Below, one piece after another: positions 37,129 to 45,587 of a DNA stretch of 64,000 nucleotides. A model generated the notes under the pieces. That model saw only the letters and a list, made by a program, of their open reading frames with translations. It was not told where the DNA came from and searched no databases. The first letter of the stretch is position 1, and each line of letters opens with the position of its first letter. The stretch is taken from positions 1 to 64,000 of the forward strand of contig NZ_JAJAVH010000014.1 of the NCBI RefSeq assembly GCF_020511115.1, in the 5' to 3' direction. The stretch is from Luteimonas panaciterrae (GTDB taxonomy: Bacteria; Pseudomonadota; Gammaproteobacteria; Xanthomonadales; Xanthomonadaceae). A program made the translations under genes and the position numbers.

Positions 37129-37836
37129 ATGGGCGACGACGCCAAACGATGGATTCTCGTGGTCGAGGACGACCCCGGGATGCGTGACGACATCCTCATA
37201 CCGGGATTGAAGGATGCGGGCTTCAACGTGGTGGGCGCCGGGAGCGCGGCCGAAGCCTATCGCAGCATGCTCTCCCGCAAGTTTTCATTGTTTGTCCTGG
37301 ACATCGGTTTGCCGGACGAAGACGGCCTCACCGTGGCCCGGCATCTGCGCGCCTTGACCGACGCCGGCATCGTGATGCTCTCTGGCCGCAAGCGGAAGAA
37401 CACCGATCGCGTCCGCGGTCTGGACGAAGGCGCGGATGCCTACATCACCAAGCCGGTCGACATCGACGTGCTCACCGCCACTTTGCGCAGCCTGCTGCGA
37501 CGGATGGAGCAGCCGCGAACCACGCGGCGCGAGGACATCTTGCCGCCGCGCTGGCGCTTCGACATGGACGGCTGGAACCTGGCCTCTCCCGCCGGAGCAC
37601 GGGTGCCGCTGACTCATCCCGAAAGACTGGTCGTCGAGCTGTTGGCCGCCTCGCCGGGTCTGACCGTGGCGCGCGACACGATCATCTCCAAGCTCGCGCG
37701 GGATATTCACGAGTTCGATCCTCACCGGCTCGAAATGCTGATCCACCGCTTGCGGAGAAAAGTGTTGTCGGCGACCAACGAGGAGCTGCCGTTGAACACG
37801 GTGCGTGGCGTGGGTTACGTCCTGCTCGCGAACTGA
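37129..37836 (+). CDS. OmpR/PhoB-family response regulator
   Basis: About 235 residues: receiver domain with acidic pair D14/D15, phospho-acceptor D58 ('VLDIGLPDEDGL'), Ser in the Thr position ('IVMLSGR') and lysine in 'DAYITKPVD', then a winged-helix DNA-binding domain ('PLTHPERLVVELLAASPG', ending 'NTVRGVGYVLL'). The start is uncertain: ATG 37129 has GGGGGA and AGGGA upstream; ATG 37111 and GTG 37066 are in frame. It is divergent from the giant-protein operon, which suggests that it might control it. No kinase gene is adjacent, so its partner may be the orphan kinase at 20159-21613 or one elsewhere. Confidence 0.88.
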   Translation: MGDDAKRWILVVEDDPGMRDDILIPGLKDAGFNVVGAGSAAEAYRSMLSRKFSLFVLDIGLPDEDGLTVARHLRALTDAGIVMLSGRKRKNTDRVRGLDEGADAYITKPVDIDVLTATLRSLLRRMEQPRTTRREDILPPRWRFDMDGWNLASPAGARVPLTHPERLVVELLAASPGLTVARDTIISKLARDIHEFDPHRLEMLIHRLRRKVLSATNEELPLNTVRGVGYVLLAN

Positions 37837-37961
37837 GTGAAACGATGCGGCGAAGATCGCGCCGCGATCAATCGCCTATGTCTACTTGCTGATGCGGAAG
37901 CGGCGCACAGGCGCTGTTTGGATCATCCTCTCTTCCGTGGCGTGGCAATGCCTGTCTAGCA

Positions 37962-38312
37962 TCACGCGCTGGATTTCTTGCGTCGCTTGGGAATCGCACG
38001 AACTGCTTGCGCATGCGATGCCCCTTGGACGCCCGGCTCGACGTAGCGCCCGCGGACCACAGCCTGGAGCGCCGCTTTCTTCGTGATCGCGAAGGCAGTC
38101 TGCGCGACGGACAACAATGCCGCGTCCAGGCCGGTGCGTTCGAAATCGGCGGCCATGTGCATCTGCCGGTAATCGAGATTGGCGCGCAACAGTTGCCGCA
38201 GCGTCACGGCATCCCGGTGTCGCTCCGCCATCAATGTCTTGACGGCAGTTTCGGCAGCGATCGCGCGGCCGACCAGATAGGCCGCAGCTTTCTGCGTCTC
38301 CAGTAACTCCAT
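37962..38312 (-). CDS. Small hypothetical helical protein
   Basis: A possible 116-residue protein, helix-rich with a strongly basic C-terminus ('RAIPKRRKKSS'). I do not recognise a family. The ATG is preceded by GAGG at acceptable distance, and the frame uses GC-rich third positions like its neighbours, which supports coding. An overlapping frame on the other strand is shorter and lacks a ribosome site. A CRP-like site lies about 60 bases upstream. The basic tail could bind nucleic acid, but nothing shows this. Confidence 0.5.
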   Translation of the reverse strand: MELLETQKAAAYLVGRAIAAETAVKTLMAERHRDAVTLRQLLRANLDYRQMHMAADFERTGLDAALLSVAQTAFAITKKAALQAVVRGRYVEPGVQGASHAQAVRAIPKRRKKSSA

Positions 38313-38370
38313 GGGTGCCTCGGTAACGGGGGAAGGCGTCCATGAATCTATCTCCCGGAAGTGAGAGAAA

Positions 38371-38386
38371 TGTGATTCACGTCACT
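38371..38386. promoter_or_regulatory. CRP/Clp-like binding site 1
   Basis: TGTGA-TTCACG-TCACT matches the TGTGA-N6-TCACA consensus at nine of ten fixed positions. It lies in the gap (38313-38708) between the divergent hypothetical gene and the M4 protease. In xanthomonads the CRP homologue Clp controls extracellular protease genes, so a role in protease control is plausible. Confidence 0.5.
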
Positions 38387-38446
38387 TTCATTCCCGCGCA
38401 TTCCGGTGCGCGGGAATTCTCGCAAGTTAGTGAGACAAAGAAGCCG

Positions 38447-38475
38447 ATACAGATAAAAGTTTTTAAATACAGATA
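38447..38475. repeat. Pair of ATACAGATA direct repeats, 20-bp period
   Basis: ATACAGATA occurs at 38447-38455 and 38467-38475, one spacing of about two helical turns, in an AT-rich stretch of the protease upstream region. This is the usual layout of an activator bound to one face of the DNA. A separate palindrome GTTGCTTTAGCAAC follows at 38511-38524. Confidence 0.4.
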
Positions 38476-38523
38476 CTTATAAATCTGCATAGCCCGTAGC
38501 CGGCGGTTTTGTTGCTTTAGCAA

Positions 38524-38539
38524 CATGACGAACGTCACA
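38524..38539. promoter_or_regulatory. CRP/Clp-like binding site 2 (weaker)
   Basis: CATGA-CGAACG-TCACA matches eight of ten fixed CRP positions with exact N6 spacing, 170 bases before the protease start. It directly abuts the GTTGCTTTAGCAAC palindrome and contains the smaller palindrome TGACGAACGTCA (38526-38537). Confidence 0.35.
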
Positions 38540-38708
38540 AATTCGATCTAAGTTCGACCACCCTTCCGATCGCCCTCTTTCTTCAACAGAGGAGGACCGG
38601 CTGAAGGCCCAGGAGTGCTGCCTGACCGGCACGTTATTCGACAAGGACGGCACGACTCCGGCTTCGACCGGCCCGTTGTCCCCATCACATCATCACAGGG
38701 TCCCGTAA

Positions 38709-40337
38709 ATGCAAGTTCACCCGCTCAAGCTCGCCATTCTTGCTTCGCTTGCGTTGCCGCTGTCCTCGTTCGCCGCTTCTCCCAACGCCCTGTCCGCCGT
38801 CACGCAGCGCGCGAAGGGACTGATCGAGGTTCCCGCCAACGCCAAGGCGTTGCAGCGTGCCGATCAGGACGGCTTCACCGCCAAGGACACCATCATCGAT
38901 GCCGACGGCACCGAGCACGTTCGCTTCAATCGCAGCTATCGCGGCCTGCCCGTGATCGGCGGCGACGTCGTCGTGCATTCGCGCAACGGGCGTTTCGAGA
39001 AAGCCAACCTGACATTGAAGAACACGGCACGGCCGGGCGTGACGCCGCGCATCTCCGCCGACGAAGCACTGATCGCGGCCGGCGCGGCATTCAACGGCAC
39101 CACCATCGACGATGTCAGCAGCCGCGGACTGGTGATCTACGCACGCGGCGCCAAGCCGGTGCTGGCCTATGAAGTGCGCGTGCGCGGCGTTTCCGACACG
39201 CAGGGCGAGGCCGACATGCGTTACTTCGTCGACGCGCTCAACGGCAAGGTGCTCGACGGCTGGAACATCATCAAGACCGCGGCCGCCACCGGCACTGGCC
39301 AGACGTTGTTCCTGGGCGATGTGCCGATCACCACCGATTCGACCAGCAGTGGTTTCCAGATGGTCGATCCGACCCGCGGCGGCGGTAACACCCGCGATGG
39401 CAAGGGCCGCGAGATCAGCACGATCTACAGCTCGGCGGCGATCCTCACCGATGCCGACAACAACTGGGGCAACAACACCGCGTCCGTGTTGGCGAGCGAA
39501 GCCTCCGACGCGCATTACGGCGTCGCGGCCACCTGGGATTTCTACAAGAACAACTTCGGCCGCACCGGCATCTTCGATGACGGCGTCGGCGTGAAGAGCA
39601 TCGTCCACGTGAAGTTCCGCATGTCCACCGGCGGCACCACCGGCGTGAATGCCGGCTGGTATGGCGCACCGTATAAGTTCATGGCCTACGGCATGGGCGA
39701 CACCTCGACCTATTACCCGGTCGTCGCGCTCGACGTCGCCGGTCACGAGATGACCCACGGCGTGACCGAAGCCACCGCCGACCTCGCCTACTCCGGCGAC
39801 GCGGGCGGCTTGAACGAAGCCAGCTCCGACATCATGGGCACGATGGTGGAGTTCTCCATCAACAACGCCAACGATCCGGGCGACTACCTGATCGGCGAGA
39901 AGATCTACCGCAGCAACGCAGATGGCAAGAAGGCACTGCGCTACATGTTCCTGCCGAGCGCGGCGGATGGCGAAAGCCATAACTGCTATCCGTCGGGTGG
40001 CTTCCCGGCCGATAGCCAGCGCACCAACGATCCGCACTTCACCTCCGGCGTCGGCAACCACTTCTTCTACCTGCTGGCGGAAGGCGCGGTGTCGCCGAGC
40101 GGTTTCAACTACACGGCGAGCCAGCTGGTCTGCAATGGCGACACCACCCTGACCGGCATCGGCCGCGACAAGGCGATGCGGATCTGGTACCGCGCGCTGA
40201 CCGTGTACATGACCTCCAACACCAACTACCCCGGCGCACGCACGGCGACGCTCAATGCCGCGCGCGATCTGTACGGCACGGGCTCGGCCGAGTACGCCGC
40301 GGTCGGACGTGCCTGGAGCGCGGTTTCGGTGAACTGA
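38709..40337 (+). CDS. Secreted M4-family zinc metalloprotease (vibriolysin/pseudolysin-like)
   Basis: A 542-residue preproprotein: signal peptide about 1-22, propeptide with FTP and PepSY-type regions (about 30-200, 'RFNRSYRGLPVIGGDVVVH', 'LAYEVRVRG'), and the thermolysin-fold catalytic domain. The zinc site is complete: H346-E-M-T-H350 and E370 in 'GGLNEASSD'; 'GVGNHFFYLLAEGA' carries the transition-state histidine region. There is no C-terminal PPC domain, so the mature protease should be about 33-35 kDa. It will be exported through Sec and the outer-membrane type II route. Upstream are two CRP/Clp-like sites, and a strong terminator follows, so it is monocistronic. Confidence 0.95.
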   Translation: MQVHPLKLAILASLALPLSSFAASPNALSAVTQRAKGLIEVPANAKALQRADQDGFTAKDTIIDADGTEHVRFNRSYRGLPVIGGDVVVHSRNGRFEKANLTLKNTARPGVTPRISADEALIAAGAAFNGTTIDDVSSRGLVIYARGAKPVLAYEVRVRGVSDTQGEADMRYFVDALNGKVLDGWNIIKTAAATGTGQTLFLGDVPITTDSTSSGFQMVDPTRGGGNTRDGKGREISTIYSSAAILTDADNNWGNNTASVLASEASDAHYGVAATWDFYKNNFGRTGIFDDGVGVKSIVHVKFRMSTGGTTGVNAGWYGAPYKFMAYGMGDTSTYYPVVALDVAGHEMTHGVTEATADLAYSGDAGGLNEASSDIMGTMVEFSINNANDPGDYLIGEKIYRSNADGKKALRYMFLPSAADGESHNCYPSGGFPADSQRTNDPHFTSGVGNHFFYLLAEGAVSPSGFNYTASQLVCNGDTTLTGIGRDKAMRIWYRALTVYMTSNTNYPGARTATLNAARDLYGTGSAEYAAVGRAWSAVSVN

Positions 40338-40357
40338 GCAAAGAGGCATGTCTCATC

Positions 40358-40390
40358 GAACGGCCCGCGCATGCGGGCCGTTCGTTTTTT
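40358..40390 (+). terminator. Rho-independent terminator after the M4 protease
   Basis: Perfect 11-bp GC-rich stem (40358-40368 with 40373-40383), 4-nt loop, then T6 (40385-40390). Confidence 0.92.
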
Positions 40391-40487
40391 GTTCCAAGGA
40401 TTTTTCCCGGTGCCAACGTGCCGAAAGGCGGCTTGAACGGCATCAGGCGGTGAAGCTAAGCTCGAACCGGCTGAAGGAGACATCGCC

Positions 40488-40982
40488 ATGAGTACGCTTC
40501 GCCACCGCGGCCGGATTCTGTTCCTCGCCGCGCTGGTCGTTCCCCTGTCCGGATGCGCCGCCATGCTCGCGGCGGACTACTACCTGACCGGCAAGTATCG
40601 GGAAGACAGCCACATCCACGTGAAATCCCATACGCCCGAGGAAGGCGAACCGGTGAACGGCGGCGGGCCGATGTCCGTCACGATCGACTATCGGGTGGGC
40701 GACTTCGAGAAGGACCGCAAATATTTCGTGCTGCTGTGCGACAACAGCGAATGCACCGGCGCCCCTCTGCTCGCGCATCCGATCCTCAAGCGGACCGGAG
40801 ACGTCACGCTGCAAGCGAACCTGCCGGCCAACCAGAAACGCGCGGATGGCGCGCTGATCGATCCAACGGTCTGGATCGTGCTGGTCAAGGACCAGCCCGT
40901 CTACAAGATGGAACGGTGCGAGGACTGCCTCAGCCGCTGGCGCACCAACAGCCTCGCGCAAGCCGTCGCCTCCTGGCGTTAG
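40488..40982 (+). CDS. Lipoprotein of unknown function
   Basis: A 164-residue lipoprotein with the lipobox L-S-G-C at about residue 23, after a basic n-region and a hydrophobic core. The mature part has an Ig-like or beta-sandwich look ('PMSVTIDYRVGDFEKDRKYFV', 'GDVTLQANLPAN') and four cysteines, two in 'LLCDNSEC' and two in 'MERCEDC', which may form disulfides in the periplasm. AAGGAG precedes the ATG well. No family is recognised. It stands alone between two terminators, and has no visible partner. Confidence 0.75.
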   Translation: MSTLRHRGRILFLAALVVPLSGCAAMLAADYYLTGKYREDSHIHVKSHTPEEGEPVNGGGPMSVTIDYRVGDFEKDRKYFVLLCDNSECTGAPLLAHPILKRTGDVTLQANLPANQKRADGALIDPTVWIVLVKDQPVYKMERCEDCLSRWRTNSLAQAVASWR

Positions 40983-41127
40983 AAAACGTGACCGGAACGT
41001 CGCTTCCGGTCATCGAACCTCACAGCCCTTTCACGACCCGTGCGCCATCTTTGGTCGCGGGCACTGCCGTTTAGCGTGAATACGCTCATGGTCGCGGCCG
41101 CCCTAGATTTCATTTCTCTTCCCCAAT

Positions 41128-41151
41128 GCCATCTTCGGATGGCTTTTTTTT
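41128..41151 (+). terminator. Rho-independent terminator with UUCG tetraloop
   Basis: GCCATC-TTCG-GATGGC followed by T8 (41144-41151). It lies 145 bases after the lipoprotein stop in the 40983-41286 gap. Either it ends the lipoprotein message or a short RNA transcribed from within the gap; I see no other gene in this 304-base stretch. Confidence 0.85.
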
Positions 41152-41206
41152 GCGCGTTCGCCTGCTTGGGAAAGCCATTGGTGCGGCGCCGATCACCGCT
41201 CTCGAC

Positions 41207-41234
41207 GAAGCGACGCCTGGTCAGGCGTCGCTTC
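41207..41234. terminator. Long perfect hairpin at the end of the epoxide-hydrolase-like gene
   Basis: A 13-bp perfect stem (41207-41219 with 41222-41234), 50 bases downstream of the stop of the leftward gene. There is no U-run on either side, so it is a weak bidirectional terminator or RNA 3' end. Confidence 0.5.
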
Positions 41235-41286
41235 GGAATGAACAGTCGCGCGGACTATCTCCGCTGACTTGATGCAAACGAAAGAG

Positions 41287-42366
41287 TCAGAATTCGTGAG
41301 TGTCGGCAAATTCGCCGATCAGCTGCGCGACCTCATCCGGATGCGACAGCTCCACCCAATGTCCGGCATCGATGCGCCTGATCAGCGGATAGCGAACCGC
41401 CGAACCCAGATCCGTCGCGGTGGATTCCTTGACGTAGGCATCGCGGGTGGGAACGATGATCTGCACGTTCTCGACCGCGATACGATCGTAGGTCGGCGCC
41501 AGCAGCCGTTCGGTCACGTTGGCGCGATACAGGTTCACCGCCGCGGCGCCGTCGCCCGACGCGTACGGTTCACGCGTGCCGCCCTCGAGGAAGACCGTGA
41601 ACTGCAGCAAGGCCTCCGGCAGTCCCAGCGCCCACGCGATCTCCGGCAGCAGCGGCAGATTGAAGAACACGATGTAGGCCGATGCGATCGCCTGCTGGAC
41701 GAGGTTGCCCCATTGCAGCGGATTGAGCAGATTCCGTCGCAAGGCCTGCCCGGTCAAATCCACACTGGGTCCGGAAATGCTGGTGTACGAAGCGATCCTG
41801 CCGGCGAACGATGTCTTGGCCACCGATTCCCAACTCTGCACGGCGCCCCAGTCGTGGCCGACCAGATGCACCTTGCGGCCACCGGCCGTCGCATCGAGCA
41901 CGGCGCCAAGATCCGCCGACAGCAGTGAAAGCTTGTAGGCGGCCTGCGTCGAAGGATGATCGCTGTTGCCCGAACCGCGTGTGTCGTAGGTGACCACGTG
42001 ATAGCCGGGCGCCAGTCGCGCGACCACCTGATCCCAAACCTTGGCCGTGTCCGGATAGCCGTGCACCAGCACGACGGTTGGCGCCACCGAAGCATCCGGA
42101 CCGTACTCGTACACCGCGATGCGGGTGCCATCACTGCTGGTGACGATCTGGTTGCGAGAAGCCGGCACCGCGAGTGTGGCCTGCGTGCGCGCGGCGATGG
42201 CTGCCGCCGGCGAATCGCCACCGGATGCTTGCGCCTGCCCCATGGCGGGCACGGCCAACATCATGCCGAGCGCGAACGATGCGAGTGTCCGCGCCAATCC
42301 TTTTCCGGCAGGTTCGGATCGTTTCGCGGGCGTGCCCGCGGAATCGTGAATCGTCTGTTTGCTCAT
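41287..42366 (-). CDS. Secreted alpha/beta hydrolase, epoxide-hydrolase-like (Asp nucleophile)
   Basis: A 359-residue protein with an export signal (about residues 22-47, ending 'MGQAQA') and an alpha/beta-hydrolase domain. 'HGYPDT' (residues about 102-107) is the HGxP oxyanion motif of epoxide hydrolases, and the nucleophile elbow reads G-H-D-W-G-A with D172 instead of Ser, the mark of epoxide hydrolases and haloalkane or fluoroacetate dehalogenases. H336 in 'AGHWVELSHP' is the base. The ATG at 42366 has GAGGAAG upstream; a longer open frame to 42756 is not supported. Export of such an enzyme is uncommon. It is divergent from a lipoprotein gene across a 558-base gap. Confidence 0.8.
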   Translation of the reverse strand: MSKQTIHDSAGTPAKRSEPAGKGLARTLASFALGMMLAVPAMGQAQASGGDSPAAAIAARTQATLAVPASRNQIVTSSDGTRIAVYEYGPDASVAPTVVLVHGYPDTAKVWDQVVARLAPGYHVVTYDTRGSGNSDHPSTQAAYKLSLLSADLGAVLDATAGGRKVHLVGHDWGAVQSWESVAKTSFAGRIASYTSISGPSVDLTGQALRRNLLNPLQWGNLVQQAIASAYIVFFNLPLLPEIAWALGLPEALLQFTVFLEGGTREPYASGDGAAAVNLYRANVTERLLAPTYDRIAVENVQIIVPTRDAYVKESTATDLGSAVRYPLIRRIDAGHWVELSHPDEVAQLIGEFADTHEF

Positions 42367-42924
42367 GTTTCTTCCTCTATGGATGGAAATCGCGATCGGA
42401 AACGATGCTCCAAACGGCCGGATTTCCCTCCACACCAGGCCCCCTGTTGAATGCTTCCACGTGCGATACAGCAACAAACGGAGAATCAAGACGTGGTGAA
42501 AGAAGAACGACGATTCACCGCATGACTCAAGAGAAAAATTCATGTCGTGAGCAAAAAGAATCATCATGAATGACGATTCGCACCCGCATGTCGCTTCGCA
42601 TTGGATGTCTCGATGCCATGCGTCATCGACTTCAAAGGTTTGCAGTCGCGTTCTGTGGCGGACTTTCACATCACGACGACAACACCTTGCCTCGCCCGAG
42701 AACGAATCGCGATCGAGCGCGCCCACTCGAGCGCGTGCGTGATCGGTTAGCCGCACGGGCCTGATCGCCCGCCCTCCGTACTCTCACCCCGGTAAAAGTC
42801 TGGTGCCCGTTCCCACCCATCCGGCCAGCCCAATCCCTCACTGACTGTGTTCCAAACCGCCCCATACGTCGCGGTATCGTCGTAGTATCCTGCGCCGCAT
42901 CCCATTCCCAGGTGGACTCCCGGT
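42367..42924. other. 558-base divergent intergenic region
   Basis: Between the leftward epoxide-hydrolase-like gene and the rightward lipoprotein gene. I see no gene with a ribosome site. An imperfectly spaced inverted repeat ATTCATG/CATGAAT (42538-42544 and 42565-42571) sits in AT-rich sequence and could be a regulator site. The rest is unremarkable. Confidence 0.4.
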
Positions 42925-43395
42925 ATGAAGCGCTGGCTGGTGTTCGTGGTGTTCGCGTCGTTGTTGACGGCCTGTGGTGGCGGCCCGGTCCGGCGCGTGT
43001 CGGAGCCGGCCGCGAGCATCCAGCAACTCACCGTGCGGGCGGACGGCAGCTGGTCCGTGGATCTGCGGCTGCAGAACTACAGCAGCATCCCGATGCGTTT
43101 CGACGCCATCAACCTGACGCTCACCCTCCAGGACCAGTCCGCCGGCGTCCTGCAAGCCAACGCCGGCATCTCGATCGGCCCTGAGTCCGCGGACGTGGTG
43201 ACCGTCTCCCTGACTCCCTCGTCACTCGCCCGGATCGCCATCGCGGACGCGCTCAGCGACAGGCGCGGCGTGGCCTACTCGCTGGAAGGCACCCTGCAGG
43301 CCGTGCCCGAGGAAAAGAAATCCCAGACCTTCACGCTCAAGAAGCGCAACAACACCTTGAACCCCGTTCCCGGCCTGCCCGGCGTGTTGCGCTGA
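42925..43395 (+). CDS. LEA type 2-like lipoprotein
   Basis: A 156-residue lipoprotein with lipobox L-T-A-C (cysteine about residue 17). The mature part is a single beta-sandwich with the pattern 'DLRLQNYSSIPMRFDAINLTL', 'GPESADVVTVSLTPSS' and 'YSLEGTLQAVPE', which fits the water-stress/LEA type 2 fold common among small outer-membrane lipoproteins. A ribosome site AGGTGG precedes the ATG. Function is unknown; related proteins are thought to bind hydrophobic or envelope components. It precedes the acyl-CoA dehydrogenase gene by 88 bases on the same strand, probably by chance. Confidence 0.75.
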   Translation: MKRWLVFVVFASLLTACGGGPVRRVSEPAASIQQLTVRADGSWSVDLRLQNYSSIPMRFDAINLTLTLQDQSAGVLQANAGISIGPESADVVTVSLTPSSLARIAIADALSDRRGVAYSLEGTLQAVPEEKKSQTFTLKKRNNTLNPVPGLPGVLR

Positions 43396-43483
43396 CACAA
43401 CAGAACACCGCACGCCACTGCCGTCGCGTACACCGCCGGCACGGCGCCATCCTCGCCCCTCTTCTCCGATATCCCGACCGATC

Positions 43484-45271
43484 ATGTCCACTTACAACGC
43501 ACCGCTGAACGACATCCGCTTCACCCTCTTCGACCTGCTCGATGCGGAGGCATTGTTCGCACGCCTTGGCAAGACCGAGGCCACGCGCGACATCGTCGAC
43601 GCCGTGCTCGAGGAGTCCGCGCGCTTCGCCGAAACGGTGCTCACGCCACTGAACCGCGTCGGTGACGAAATCGGCTGCAAGTACGACAAGGCCACCGGCG
43701 CGGTGACCACGCCGCCCGGCTTCAAGCAGGCCTACGAACAGTTCGTCGAAGGCGGCTGGTCGGGGCTGGTGTCGCCGGAGGAATTCGGTGGACAAGGTCT
43801 GCCGCACCTGGTCGGCATCCCGCTCGAGGAAATGGTCGACGCGGCCAATCTCGCCTGGGGCAATTTCCCGCTGCTCTCGCACGGCGCCACCACCGCGCTG
43901 ATGCACCACGGTGAGCCGTGGCAGCAGGACATCTTCCTCAAGCCGCTGATCAGCGGTCAGTGGACCGGCACGATGTGTCTCACCGAACCGCACTGCGGCA
44001 CCGACCTCGGCCTGCTGAAGACCAAGGCCGTGCCACAGGCCGACGGTACCTACTCGATCAGCGGCACCAAGATCTTCATCACCGCGGGCGAGCACGATCT
44101 CACCGACAACATCATCCACCTCGTGCTCGCGCGCCTGCCCGACGCACCGGCCGGCAGCAAGGGCATCTCGCTGTTCATCGTGCCGAAGGTGCGCGTCGCG
44201 CGCGACGGCACGCTCGGCGAACGCAACGGCGTGCGCTGCGGCGCGATCGAGCACAAGATGGGCATCCACGGTTCGGCGACCTGCGTGCTCAATCTCGACG
44301 AAGCGCAGGGTTATCTGATCGGCCAGCCGCACAAGGGCCTGATGGCGATGTTCACGATGATGAATACCGCGCGCCTGGGAGTCGGCTTGCAGGGTCTCGG
44401 CCTCGCCGACCGCGCCTACCAGAATGCGTTGCGCTACGCGCGCGACCGTCTGCAGATGCGTTCGCTCTCCGGCCCGAAATTCCCCGACAAGCCCGCCGAC
44501 CCGATCATCGTGCATCCCGACGTGCGGCGCATGCTGCTGACGTGCAAGGCGCTGACCGAAGGCGGCCGCGCGCTGAGCTATCACGCCGGAACGCTGGTCG
44601 ATGTCCTCAACCACAGCAGCGACGAGGCCGAGCGCAAGCAGGCCGACGACCTGCTCGGCTTCCTCACGCCCATCGTCAAGGCCTGCCTCACCGAGTGGGG
44701 CGTGGAATCCACGTATCACTCGCTGCAATGCTTCGGCGGCCACGGCTACATCCACGAGCACGGCATGGAACAGCTGGCACGCGACGCCCGCATCACCACG
44801 CTGTACGAAGGCACCACCGGCATCCAGGCGCTCGATCTGATGGGACGCAAGATCGCGCAGCTGCAGGGCGCGGGCCTGCGCGTGTTCCTCGGCATGATCG
44901 AGGAGTTCTGCAAGGCCAACGAAGGCAACGAGGCGTTGCGCGAATTCGTCGAGCCGCTGCGCGCGAAAGCCGGCGAATGGCAGACGCTGACGCTCGGCGT
45001 GGGCAAGCGCGCGATGGCCAATGCGGAAGAAATCGGCGCGGCCGCCTACGACTACCTGTTCTATTCCGGCTACGTGGCGCTGGCCTACTGGTGGGCGCGC
45101 AGCGTGGCGGCGGCGGATGCGTCCGCGCAGTCGCAGGCATTCAAGGATGCCAAGCGCGAGACCGCGCGCTTCTACTTCGCCCGTATCCTGCCGCGCACGC
45201 TGACGCATGCGGCGGCGATCGAGAGTGGCACGGCGCCGTTGATGGCGATGGATGCCGAACGGTTTGGGTGA
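43484..45271 (+). CDS. Acyl-CoA dehydrogenase (long form with extra C-terminal domain)
   Basis: A 595-residue FAD enzyme of the long acyl-CoA dehydrogenase group of proteobacteria. N-terminal helical domain with a leader segment ('DIRFTLFDLLDAEALFARL'), middle beta domain ('TMCLTEPHCGTDLGLLKTKA', 'SGTKIFITAGEHD'), then the C-terminal helical domain with 'CFGGHGYIHEHGMEQLARDARI' and the catalytic base in 'LYEGTTGIQALDL', and a final 110-residue extension typical of the long subgroup. It performs the first oxidation of fatty acyl-CoA to 2-enoyl-CoA in the cytoplasm, with electrons passed to ETF. No other beta-oxidation gene is adjacent. A GC-rich hairpin follows the stop. Confidence 0.93.
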   Translation: MSTYNAPLNDIRFTLFDLLDAEALFARLGKTEATRDIVDAVLEESARFAETVLTPLNRVGDEIGCKYDKATGAVTTPPGFKQAYEQFVEGGWSGLVSPEEFGGQGLPHLVGIPLEEMVDAANLAWGNFPLLSHGATTALMHHGEPWQQDIFLKPLISGQWTGTMCLTEPHCGTDLGLLKTKAVPQADGTYSISGTKIFITAGEHDLTDNIIHLVLARLPDAPAGSKGISLFIVPKVRVARDGTLGERNGVRCGAIEHKMGIHGSATCVLNLDEAQGYLIGQPHKGLMAMFTMMNTARLGVGLQGLGLADRAYQNALRYARDRLQMRSLSGPKFPDKPADPIIVHPDVRRMLLTCKALTEGGRALSYHAGTLVDVLNHSSDEAERKQADDLLGFLTPIVKACLTEWGVESTYHSLQCFGGHGYIHEHGMEQLARDARITTLYEGTTGIQALDLMGRKIAQLQGAGLRVFLGMIEEFCKANEGNEALREFVEPLRAKAGEWQTLTLGVGKRAMANAEEIGAAAYDYLFYSGYVALAYWWARSVAAADASAQSQAFKDAKRETARFYFARILPRTLTHAAAIESGTAPLMAMDAERFG

Positions 45272-45314
45272 GCGACTGCGTTTAGCCGGCGCCACAAGCG
45301 CCGGCTGCGGTCGC
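45272..45314 (+). terminator. Stacked hairpin after the acyl-CoA dehydrogenase gene
   Basis: A perfect 9-bp stem (45284-45292 with 45298-45306, loop CACAA) inside an outer 5-bp stem (45272-45276 with 45310-45314). No U-run follows. The remaining gap to 45587 holds no convincing gene; the AT-rich part near 45550-45574 ending in TATAAG may be the promoter of the HNH gene. Confidence 0.5.
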
Positions 45315-45587
45315 GAATGCCCGGCCATGGATCTGGAGCCGCGCCGTCAGCGCGGCGACAGGCCCGGGCGATCCGAAGCCATTACCGCACCGCCATGGAA
45401 GGCAACACAATCCTTCCAAGCCTCAACAATGAGCTGCCTACATCGATTGCAGCCACAAACACCCAGCACGGATTTGAAACTGAAATTCGCGACAGGATCT
45501 CCGGCAACCAGCCACACTCTTCCCGCTATCCAGCTTCCCCGCGCCTATACACAAAAAGTAAACAAAGGCGTATAAGCTATCCCTCCC

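Noticed and set aside
38511-38524. GTTGCTTTAGCAAC palindrome as a fourth copy of the saccharide operator
   Set aside because: The half sites TTGCT/AGCAA are similar, but the spacing is 2 instead of the 3+ geometry of the operator and the context is the protease promoter, so it was not counted in the regulon.
41040-41267. 75-codon plus-strand frame between the lipoprotein and the epoxide-hydrolase-like gene
   Set aside because: It runs straight through a strong UUCG terminator and a 13-bp hairpin and has no ribosome site.
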